From: Phragmitibacter flavus
GTDB lineage: Bacteria; Verrucomicrobiota; Verrucomicrobiia; Verrucomicrobiales; Verrucomicrobiaceae
Assembly (NCBI RefSeq): GCF_005780165.1
Contig: NZ_VAUV01000006.1
Location: 1-64,000, forward strand
Direction: 5' to 3'
DNA length: 64,000 nt
The notes under the pieces are model-generated. The model was not told where the DNA came from. It saw nothing but the letters and a program-made list of their open reading frames with translations, and ran no database searches. Below, one piece after another: positions 26,525-34,001 of the stretch; positions within the stretch are counted from its first letter, which is position 1, and each line of letters begins with the position of its first letter. The position numbers were made by a program, and so were the translations under genes.

Positions 26525-26564
26525 AATCATAAATCCCAAATCATCAATCATAAATCCCTCCCCC
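26525..26564 (+). repeat. Heptad-phased leader before the rhodanese gene
   Basis: Five heptads of consensus AATC(A/C)(T/C)N fill 26525-26559 (AATCATA, AATCCCA, AATCATC, AATCATA, AATCCCT), followed by CCCCC and the ATG at 26565. The unit is unrelated in sequence to the tracts before urtC, urtE and the DUF1501 gene but has the same period and position. Confidence 0.8.
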
Positions 26565-27020
26565 ATGCGCACCATTGCTGAAGCCACACTCATCGTCCTT
26601 CTCACCCTGGTCGCCGCCACCGCCACCCACCACTTCCACCCCCGCGCCCCGGCGTGGCACCTCATCGACGAACCGCTTCTCGACGACGAAGTCACCCTCG
26701 CCTCCATCACCCAACAATGGAACAACGACGTCCTGTGGATCGACGCCCGTCCCCGCAGCGACTACGAAACCGCCCACATTCCCGGTGCCCTCCTGCTCAA
26801 TGAACAGGAAGCCAATGACCTCCTCTTCGACTACTTTGAAACCCTCCAGGACAACACCAAACCCATCGTCATCTACTGCGGTTCCGAAGCCTGTCAGGCC
26901 AGTCGCAAAATGAAAGACTACCTCCGCGAACGCCTTCCCACCGCCGACATCTATCTCCTCAAAGGCGGCTGGAAAAGCTGGACCACAAGCCAGTCTTCAC
27001 CGGCAACTCCCCAACCTTAG
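26565..27020 (+). CDS. Membrane-anchored rhodanese-like protein
   Basis: A 151-residue protein with an uncleaved or signal N-terminal hydrophobic segment (EATLIVLLTLVAATATHHF) and one rhodanese domain (about residues 42-140). Visible motifs are WIDARPRSDYETAHIPGALL and IVIYCGSEACQASRKM, in which the first Cys is the expected sulfur-carrying residue. The loop is longer than in small single-domain rhodaneses. The frame is open far upstream within the DUF1573 gene, but the ATG at 26565 follows the heptad tract and starts the hydrophobic anchor. It probably acts on the periplasmic side in thiol or persulfide transfer, possibly together with the DUF1573 protein. It is convergent with the kinase gene that ends at 27032. 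Confidence 0.87.
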   Translation: MRTIAEATLIVLLTLVAATATHHFHPRAPAWHLIDEPLLDDEVTLASITQQWNNDVLWIDARPRSDYETAHIPGALLLNEQEANDLLFDYFETLQDNTKPIVIYCGSEACQASRKMKDYLRERLPTADIYLLKGGWKSWTTSQSSPATPQP

Positions 27021-27031
27021 TTCGGTTCAAT

Positions 27032-29677
27032 TCAATTCTGGCCAACACCGCCGCTCATCGAACCACGCCGCACCACCTCCTCCTGCACCAATCGCGCACG
27101 AGCCAAGGCCATCGGCTCCCCAGCTTCGCGGGTCCTCACCATTTCACCGATCACGGCCAGTTGCCGATTCCGCTCCGCCGCCAGAATTTTCCCTGGTTCC
27201 TCGCGCAGTTTTGCAGATTGCGTCAGATAAATCCCAAAAAGCCCCTTCAAGCTTTCCGGCCAGCCCACCGCCGCCTGTGCAGGTGCCCGCAATTTGTTCG
27301 TCACCCGCGAGATTTCGCCCAAGTAAGCCTCACGTGCCGTCCCGCGCAAACTCGGCACCGCCCGCTGCAGCGCCGCCAGGTATTTCGCCTCCAGATCCGC
27401 CAGCGCCAGCGCCGGATTTGCCGACCCCGCCTTCGCCAAAGCAGACGCCCACTCGCCCGCCAGCGAACTCCGCAACGACGCCAAATCAGGATCAAACACC
27501 TCCAACTTTTCAAATTCGCGCCGCGCCCGCACCAACCGACCTGCCTCTGACTCCAAATCCCCCAACTTCGGCAACCGCCACACATGCAATGCAAAATCCC
27601 CATCCTTCTGCGGCGGCGATCCCCAGCGCATGCCCCCGCCCGACAGCAGCCACTGCTCGTCCGCACTCACCGCCACATGCGACGTGCAAAATGTCTCCGA
27701 CTCCATCCGGAACACCTCTTTGCCCGTCATCACCTCCCAAATCCGGATCGTCTTGTCCTGCGCACTGCTCAGCAAAAACCGCCCCCCTTCAAGAAATTGC
27801 ATCGACTCCACCATCCCCTCGTGTCCCACGCACGAAGCCACATCCCGGTCTGACTCCACATCCACCACCAACAGCCGGTTCCCCTGCGTGAAAGCCACCA
27901 AAGCCCCATCCTTCGAAACCGCCACCCGCGACGGCACCATCGGCCGCGCCTGCAAGCGCTTCAACGGAGCCGCCTCCTGCAAATCGCCCATCCACAATTC
28001 CATGCTGATCCCCTGCTGATCCCTTCCGCCCCCCACCGTAAAAAATCTCTGCGCCTTGCCGCCACCCGGAGCCAATGCCAGCGCATTCACAATCTTGCCC
28101 CACTTGTCCAACACCGCCCGCCGCTTTCCCCCGTCCTGCCACGGCCACGCCCGCAACGAAGCCCCCATTTCCGTGCAGGCACTCAGCAACCACCGGCCAT
28201 CCTCCGAAAACGCCAGACCCGTCACCTCCCGACCCGATGACGCCGTCTGATTCACCAGCTCCCCCGACGTCGCATCCCAAACCCTCAACATCTGGTGACC
28301 GCTCCCTGCCGCCACAAACTTCCCATCCGGCGACACCGCCACCCGCTGCATGCCATTTTCAAATGGACCAAACTTCAAAATCGTCACCCCCCTCACCACA
28401 TCCCAAATCCGCACCGTGCCATCCGAACTCGACGTCGCCGCCCGACGCTGATCCGGAAAAATCGCCACTCCGGTGATCACATCCTCATGACCTTCCTGCA
28501 TCTGCGAAACATGTCCGGCTGGCACCTTCGCCAGCTCAAGCGTCTCCTCAGGCACCACCTCCGCAACCACCGTCCCTGTCGCGACCTGATCCCCTTCCAG
28601 CACCTCACCCAGTTTGGTTGAAATCGAATCCACCATGTCCCGCACGCCCCCCCCCGTCGACAGCATTTTCTCCACCGCCATGATTCCCGGCACCGGCTTG
28701 GGTTGCTTCGCCTGCTCCTGCTGCCACCACAACCACGCCGCCAATCCCGCCAGCATCACGATCGAACTCAACACCAGCAACCCAAACCCACTTGATCTCT
28801 TCACCACCGGCGGCGGCCCCATGTCCATCAATCTCCCACTCGCCGTCCTCGGCAAATGCGCCTCCCGCCTCGGCGAAGTCGCCTTCAAAATCGCGGCCCG
28901 CATCTCCCGGACATCGCGAAACCGCTGATCCGGATTCTCATGAGTCGCCTTCTGCACCACCTCGTTCCAGGCCCCTCCATCCGGCAACAACGCACAGGTC
29001 TTGCGTCCGTCATGCCACGGCACCCGACCCGTCAGCATTTCAAAAATCACAATCCCCAGCGCATACACATCCGCCCGGTGATCCACCCTGCCCCCGTCCA
29101 TGATCTCCGGCGCGACATAATCCGGCGTGCCCAATGCCACCTCATCCTCCTGCGCTGCCATCGGCCTCGACAACCCAAAATCCACCACCTTCACCCGACC
29201 TTCCTGATTGATCAAGATGTTCGAAGGCTTGATGTCCCGATGCAGAATCCCATGCTCATGCGCAAAAATCAGCGCGTCACAAAGCTGCAACGCAATCGAC
29301 TTCACCTTCGGCACCGTCAACCGGTTCAGTCGGATGATGTTGTGCAACGTGTCCCCATCCACGAATTCCATCACCAAATAGAACCATCCATCATCCGTCA
29401 CCCCAAAATCGTGCACTGCCGCAATGTTGTTGTGCGTCAACCGCGCCATCGACCGCGCTTCCCGCGTCATGTGACCCGCAAAATCCACCTCCCCCTCCGG
29501 CATCGGCGGCAGCACCTTCACCGCCACATGTCGTTCCAACGAAGCCTGTCGCGCCAGATACACCGCCCCCATTCCTCCTTGCGCGATAAAATCGCAGACC
29601 TCATAGCGCGGCAGCATCGCCGCCAGCTCGGCAAGCGAGGGCGGTTCAAAAGAATCCGGCTGTTGGGCAGATGCCAT
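27032..29677 (-). CDS. Hanks-type Ser/Thr kinase with WD40 repeats
   Basis: An 881-residue single-pass membrane kinase. The start at 29677 (MASAQQPDSFEPPSLAELAA) is preferred over the frame opening at 29767. The kinase domain (about residues 24-285) has the glycine loop IAQGGMGAVYLA, VAVKVL, catalytic HRDIKPSNIL and DFGL, APEIMDG: all catalytic residues are present. A transmembrane helix (about 300-320, LLVLSSIVMLAGLAAWLWW) is followed by a WD40 propeller (about 385-730) with units such as SSSDGTVRIWD and SAQDKTIRIWE, and a helical C-terminal region (about 730-881). The propeller is the likely extracytoplasmic sensor or binding platform. The next kinase gene, upstream on the same strand, is separated by repeat copy C. 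Confidence 0.92.
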   Translation of the reverse strand: MASAQQPDSFEPPSLAELAAMLPRYEVCDFIAQGGMGAVYLARQASLERHVAVKVLPPMPEGEVDFAGHMTREARSMARLTHNNIAAVHDFGVTDDGWFYLVMEFVDGDTLHNIIRLNRLTVPKVKSIALQLCDALIFAHEHGILHRDIKPSNILINQEGRVKVVDFGLSRPMAAQEDEVALGTPDYVAPEIMDGGRVDHRADVYALGIVIFEMLTGRVPWHDGRKTCALLPDGGAWNEVVQKATHENPDQRFRDVREMRAAILKATSPRREAHLPRTASGRLMDMGPPPVVKRSSGFGLLVLSSIVMLAGLAAWLWWQQEQAKQPKPVPGIMAVEKMLSTGGGVRDMVDSISTKLGEVLEGDQVATGTVVAEVVPEETLELAKVPAGHVSQMQEGHEDVITGVAIFPDQRRAATSSSDGTVRIWDVVRGVTILKFGPFENGMQRVAVSPDGKFVAAGSGHQMLRVWDATSGELVNQTASSGREVTGLAFSEDGRWLLSACTEMGASLRAWPWQDGGKRRAVLDKWGKIVNALALAPGGGKAQRFFTVGGGRDQQGISMELWMGDLQEAAPLKRLQARPMVPSRVAVSKDGALVAFTQGNRLLVVDVESDRDVASCVGHEGMVESMQFLEGGRFLLSSAQDKTIRIWEVMTGKEVFRMESETFCTSHVAVSADEQWLLSGGGMRWGSPPQKDGDFALHVWRLPKLGDLESEAGRLVRARREFEKLEVFDPDLASLRSSLAGEWASALAKAGSANPALALADLEAKYLAALQRAVPSLRGTAREAYLGEISRVTNKLRAPAQAAVGWPESLKGLFGIYLTQSAKLREEPGKILAAERNRQLAVIGEMVRTREAGEPMALARARLVQEEVVRRGSMSGGVGQN

Positions 29678-30056
29678 CGGTGAAAAATAGAGGATTTCGC
29701 CCCACGAATTTACCGCCCATCGCAAAAATAAGGAATGACAAACTGCGCCACCTCTCTGCAATCGCACCTTTTTCTCCTCCCCTTACTCCTACTCTTCCTC
29801 CTACTCCCCACTAAAACCATCATCTCTTCTAAGAATCACCAAACGATTCGGTGATACCTCTTCAGACTCGTCCTCGTCCTCGTTCTCCTACTCGTCCTCG
29901 ATAGCCACGCATCGCCAGCCGACACGTCTTCAAACCCAAAAAATCTCCACCAGCCGATCATCATTCGTCATTCGAAGCCCCCAAACCCAGCCACGTCCAC
30001 TGCTCGAGGACGAGTAGGAGAACGAGAACGAGGACGATTACCTCCACCTTCCCCCT
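29678..30056. repeat. GAG-N-A-N hexamer repeat element, copy C
   Basis: These 379 intergenic bases hold no gene. A run of CTCCTA/CTCTTC hexamers (about 29774-29811) matches the equivalent block of copies A and B. A 35-base arm at 29867-29901 is an exact inverse of the core found in copies A and B up to the last base. At 30004-30038 the core recurs in forward orientation with one change. The two arms are about 100 bases apart and can form a 34-of-35 stem. The unique middle differs from copies A and B, so only the repeat arms are shared. Confidence 0.8.
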
Positions 30057-32534
30057 CTACTGCTCCTCAGGACGCGAAAACACCCCATCCTGACTCAGCA
30101 CCACACGAAATCCCACCTCATCCATCCTCGCCCCTTGCGGCACCGCCCGACGATGCGACGACAGCAATTCCTCGCGCTTCCGACTCTTCCAACTCCCACC
30201 CCTCACCACTCCCTGCGTCCGCAACTTCTCGTCCGTGCCGCCAAATTCACCAGTCACCCACTCCGCCACATTGCCCGACAAATCAAAGAACCCATACAAA
30301 TTGCTCGGAAACGACCCCGCCGGAGCCAGTCCCGCAAAATTGTCCTGCAAATTCTCCAACGCATCCTTCGAGTTCGCCTTCCGCGCCGCCGTCAAATCCC
30401 AAACATTCCCCTCCGCCCTTGGCGGCGGCCAGCTGAAACCCCAAGGATAAATTCCCTCCACCCGATTGCTCCGCTCCGCAGGAGACTCCCCACGCTCCCT
30501 CGGCAAATTCGCCGCCATGCTCCACTCGTCATCCGTCGGCAATCGGTAGGACTGACCCTCGTCAATCAATCCACGCGACCGCTCCACCGACGTCAGCCAG
30601 CGGCAAAACGCCTCCGCATCCCTGCGCGAAACCTGCGTCATCGGCAGATTGGTCTCCCTGCCGAATTCCACCATGGGCGGATTCGAAATCGGAATGCGCC
30701 TCAAAAATGCCCCGAAATCCGCCCGGCGCACCTCTTTCGCCGACATCAGCACCGACCCGAGCGGCACAAAATCCATGCCCAACGTGTTTTTCCACTCCTT
30801 GCCAAACGACACCGCATCCGTCGGACGCAACTTCGCCTCCAGTTTCAACTGCCCGTTCGCCTTCACCTGCCCCTTCACCGTCTCCCTCAAAAAGCCCGGC
30901 AGATTCAGCACATAGCTCACCTGCCCCTCCCGCACCCTCAGCAGCGTCAACGGCGTCCGTCCCAAAACCTCATCATTCAACGACACTTCGGCATCCGACG
31001 GCGAACTCGCCACCACCACCTGACCATAAAGCACCTTCGTTACCTCCAGTCGCACCGCCGACCAACCTTCCCGCGTGCCTGGCTTGCTTTTCACCGCATT
31101 ATCCGGCTTCCAGCGATACTCAAAATCCCCGCTCAACGCCCCCGCCTCCCGATCCTGACGCGTCAGCCAGCGACAAAATTCCTCGGCATCCGCCTTTGGA
31201 ACAATCACCGCATAATCCGGCTTGCCACCCTTCGGAAAATTGGCCACCACCTCCCCTTCAAAAGGCCTCAAAGAGTCCTCCAAAAATCGCGTGAACAACG
31301 TCAGATGCACCGGCTTGTCCGCCACATGCCGATCCCCACGCCAGCTGAACTTCATGTCCTCATGATTCAACCACATGCGCCCCGGATTCGGCAGCTTCGC
31401 TTTCGCTCTTTCCTCCGGCGTCAACTTCCGCTCCACCGGTGCCGCCACCACATAGGGCGGCTGCAGGTGAGACTTCACCAACGACAATCCCGTCCCGCAC
31501 AACAGCGATCCCAGCACCAGTTTCGGCAGTCCGCTCCTCAACCTCTGACCCCACGTCACCGGCTTTGGCACCCCCACCTCCCGCAACGCCTCGGCAAAAT
31601 CCGCCGCCGTCGCAAACCGATCCTTCACCTGCGGCGCACAAGCCTTGCAGATCACCGCATTCCACTCCCGCCACAACTTCCAGTCCGTCGACCCCAGATC
31701 ATCCGGCACCTCGGGAAACTCCATGCGATCCTTACCGGAACTGATCTCATACAGCACCTTGCCGAGACTATAAATATCCGCCGAAAACGTCCCCGGTCCC
31801 TCCGGCGGCACAAACCCTTCCGTCCCCACAAACGTCCGCTCCCCATGCGCCGCCACCAACCCGATGTCCGCCAGCTTGCACGCGCCATCCACATAAATGA
31901 TGTTGGAGGGTTTGATGTCTCGATGCGTCAGCCCGTAGCTGTGCATATACCCCAGCGCATCCGCCAGATGAATCCCCGTCTGCTTGCAAAGCTCGACATT
32001 CAACCGCCCCACCCGCTTGAAATCTGACGTCAGAGTGCGCGGCACATAACTTCCAATATCAATCCGCTGACCATTCTCCACGTCATCCGCCAGCTCCATC
32101 ACGCAGTAATAAAACCCCGCCTTCTCATTCCAGCCCACGTGCAAAATGTTCACCAAGCCGCGATGCCCGCGTGAAATCGGCTCGAACTGCTTGATCCCCT
32201 CAAACTCGCGCTGAAACGTTTTTTCAAACTCAAAATCCTCCCGCCAAACCACCTTTACCGCCCGCATCGCCCCCGTGATCGTCTGCGCCAGCCACACCTC
32301 CCCATAAGCCCCCGAGCCAATCCTGCGGATCAACTTCAAATCTGCAATCGGGATGTCATCACGAATCGAGGGCGGATCCGCCGCTTTGTCTTTCTCCAGT
32401 TCCTTTTCCACCACTTGCCCCTGCTCTTGACCCCCAGGCTGACCCGGTGCCTGCCCCGGCTCTCCAACCTCCACACGCTCCTCCTCCGCTTCGCGGAAAA
32501 GTCCATCGTTGGGAGAGGAAGGCGCTGACGACAT
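30057..32534 (-). CDS. Ser/Thr kinase with PEGA and formylglycine-enzyme-like domains
   Basis: An 825-residue protein; the ATG at 32534 is preferred over a TTG at 32552. A Glu/Gln-rich leader is followed by a kinase domain (about residues 55-325) with IGSGAYGEVWLA, AVKVVW, HRDIKPSNII and ADIGL in place of DFG (the metal-binding Asp is kept). A transmembrane segment lies at about 345-362, and a linker with a degenerate FGE-like stretch (about 390-480, AEEFCRWLTRQD) precedes a PEGA domain (about 500-570, SPSDAEVSLNDEVLGRTPL). A C-terminal FGE-sulfatase/SUMF1 domain spans about 585-815 (AFCRWLTSVE, YRLPTDDEW, GFFDLSGNVAEWV, VRGGSWKSR). SUMF1 domains in such fusions usually act as binding modules rather than sulfatase activators. 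The gene is 107 bases downstream of the sigma factor gene. Confidence 0.92.
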   Translation of the reverse strand: MSSAPSSPNDGLFREAEEERVEVGEPGQAPGQPGGQEQGQVVEKELEKDKAADPPSIRDDIPIADLKLIRRIGSGAYGEVWLAQTITGAMRAVKVVWREDFEFEKTFQREFEGIKQFEPISRGHRGLVNILHVGWNEKAGFYYCVMELADDVENGQRIDIGSYVPRTLTSDFKRVGRLNVELCKQTGIHLADALGYMHSYGLTHRDIKPSNIIYVDGACKLADIGLVAAHGERTFVGTEGFVPPEGPGTFSADIYSLGKVLYEISSGKDRMEFPEVPDDLGSTDWKLWREWNAVICKACAPQVKDRFATAADFAEALREVGVPKPVTWGQRLRSGLPKLVLGSLLCGTGLSLVKSHLQPPYVVAAPVERKLTPEERAKAKLPNPGRMWLNHEDMKFSWRGDRHVADKPVHLTLFTRFLEDSLRPFEGEVVANFPKGGKPDYAVIVPKADAEEFCRWLTRQDREAGALSGDFEYRWKPDNAVKSKPGTREGWSAVRLEVTKVLYGQVVVASSPSDAEVSLNDEVLGRTPLTLLRVREGQVSYVLNLPGFLRETVKGQVKANGQLKLEAKLRPTDAVSFGKEWKNTLGMDFVPLGSVLMSAKEVRRADFGAFLRRIPISNPPMVEFGRETNLPMTQVSRRDAEAFCRWLTSVERSRGLIDEGQSYRLPTDDEWSMAANLPRERGESPAERSNRVEGIYPWGFSWPPPRAEGNVWDLTAARKANSKDALENLQDNFAGLAPAGSFPSNLYGFFDLSGNVAEWVTGEFGGTDEKLRTQGVVRGGSWKSRKREELLSSHRRAVPQGARMDEVGFRVVLSQDGVFSRPEEQ

Positions 32535-32641
32535 GGACAATAAAATACTCAACTCAAGCCTCTCAGATTACAATAAATCAATCGCTCCTGCCGGATCCGG
32601 TCATTTCACCCATCAACACCCAAAAAATCCCTCACCACCCC

Positions 32642-33379
32642 TCACAGCATGGTCGCCTCCAGCGCCTGCACCTCTTTCTTCACCAAGGCACCCACCCGAT
32701 GCTTCGCCAGATAAACCTGCGCCGCGTTGATCCCCAGAACCTCCGCCGTTTTTTTCACCCCCCAGCCCTTCATCACATAACAATCAAAAATCTGATACTG
32801 CCTCGGCGACACCCGCGTCTTCACCCGCTCCAGCGCGGCAAAGGTGATGTTGTCCCGCCACTCCTTGTCCCAAACCTTTTCCAAAATGTTGTCTTTCTCA
32901 TGCGAAAGCCGGTCCATCGCCAGGTTCGCATTTTCCGAATTCTCATCACCCTGATCTCCCAAAGACGGCTGCCGCTTGCGCGCCCGAAACACATCCAGAA
33001 TCCGCCAGCGGGTCATCTGCAACAGCCACGCCTTGAAAGAACCCGCACGCGGATCATACTGACCCTTCTTCACCTGTCGCGCGATCGCAATGATCGTCTC
33101 CTGGACCACATCAAACGCCTCCTCCCGCGTCAAACCCGCCTTCGTTGCCACACTGAAAATCAGCCGCCAATACGTTTGATAAAACTCGTCCCAGACCTTC
33201 TGGTCCTCCCAGTTGTCCAGCTTTTCGATCAAACTCTTGCGCGTCTTCTCACACAGATTGCGCTGCCGACGTTCATCGGAAGGAGGCTTTTCAGTGCTGG
33301 GTTCGGCGGAGCTGCGCGGCATCCCCAAAGTCTCGTAAGACAACCCTTGAAACGCAAGAAAAAATTCACCCGCGACCAT
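32642..33379 (-). CDS. ECF-like sigma-70 family factor
   Basis: A 245-residue sigma factor with region 2 (about residues 58-140: EFYQTYWRLIFSVATKAG, EAFDVVQETI, FKAWLLQMTRWRILDVFRAR) and region 4 (about 190-240: VSPRQYQIFDCYVMKGWGV, INAAQVYLAKHRV). Region 4 has VYLAKHRV where most members have VYRARRRL. The linker is long and acidic (SLGDQGDENSENAN). The ATG at 33379 is chosen because GGAG lies 5 bases upstream; an ATG at 33322 is possible. It is followed on the same strand by the PEGA/FGE kinase, and this sigma-plus-kinase pairing is common in Planctomycetes and Verrucomicrobia, suggesting phosphorylation-dependent control. No anti-sigma factor gene is adjacent. Confidence 0.88.
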   Translation of the reverse strand: MVAGEFFLAFQGLSYETLGMPRSSAEPSTEKPPSDERRQRNLCEKTRKSLIEKLDNWEDQKVWDEFYQTYWRLIFSVATKAGLTREEAFDVVQETIIAIARQVKKGQYDPRAGSFKAWLLQMTRWRILDVFRARKRQPSLGDQGDENSENANLAMDRLSHEKDNILEKVWDKEWRDNITFAALERVKTRVSPRQYQIFDCYVMKGWGVKKTAEVLGINAAQVYLAKHRVGALVKKEVQALEATML

Positions 33380-33479
33380 CTAAACTCCGGCACACATTCC
33401 CACCTCCTCCCACAGAAATCCGTTGCAAGCACCAACTCCCCGGCGTTCAAAGAACACCCGCCCGCCACTCCAAGCTCCC

Positions 33480-34001
33480 ATGCCCAAACTCATCGCCATC
33501 GCCGCCATGGCCTCCAATCGCGTCATTGGCCGCGACGGAGATCTTCCCTGGCACCTGCCTGAAGACCTGAAATTCTTCAAACAAACCACCCAGGGCCATC
33601 CCGTGCTGATGGGTCGCAAGACCTTCGAATCGATCTTCCAGCGTCTCGGCAAACCGCTTCCCGGCCGCACCAACATCGTGCTCAGTCACACCATGCCGCC
33701 TCGCCAGGATGCCACCATCATCCGCACCTTCAACGAACTCGCTTCCCTCCCCGGACTCACCTCCCCTGTCATCTACCTCATCGGCGGCGCGCAACTCTAC
33801 GACGCCCTCCTCCCGCAGTGCGACGAACTGCTGCTCACCTGCCTCGACCAACCCTACGAAGGCGACGCCTGGTTCCCCGCCTTCGAATCGCTCTTCCACC
33901 CCGCCGAAATCCTTCTGCAAGGCAACGGTTTCGAAATCCGTCGTTATCTCCGCACCCAATCATCATTCCCCACACCATGCGCCTCACCCTCCTCTCTCTG
34001 A
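33480..34001 (+). CDS. folA: Dihydrofolate reductase
   Basis: A 173-residue enzyme that reduces dihydrofolate to tetrahydrofolate with NADPH. Motifs are LIAIAAMASNRVIGRDGDLPWHLP (residues 4-27, with the conserved W of LPWHLP), PEDLKFF with the catalytic acid, VLMGRKTFESI (about 46-56), GRTNIVLS and IYLIGGAQLYDALL (about 97-110) with the double Gly of the NADPH site. The frame opens at 33423, but the ATG at 33480 puts the first strand at the usual position. It overlaps the next gene by 25 bases, so the two are probably co-transcribed. No thyA is nearby. It is divergent from the sigma factor gene, with a 100-base gap. Confidence 0.94.
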   Translation: MPKLIAIAAMASNRVIGRDGDLPWHLPEDLKFFKQTTQGHPVLMGRKTFESIFQRLGKPLPGRTNIVLSHTMPPRQDATIIRTFNELASLPGLTSPVIYLIGGAQLYDALLPQCDELLLTCLDQPYEGDAWFPAFESLFHPAEILLQGNGFEIRRYLRTQSSFPTPCASPSSL

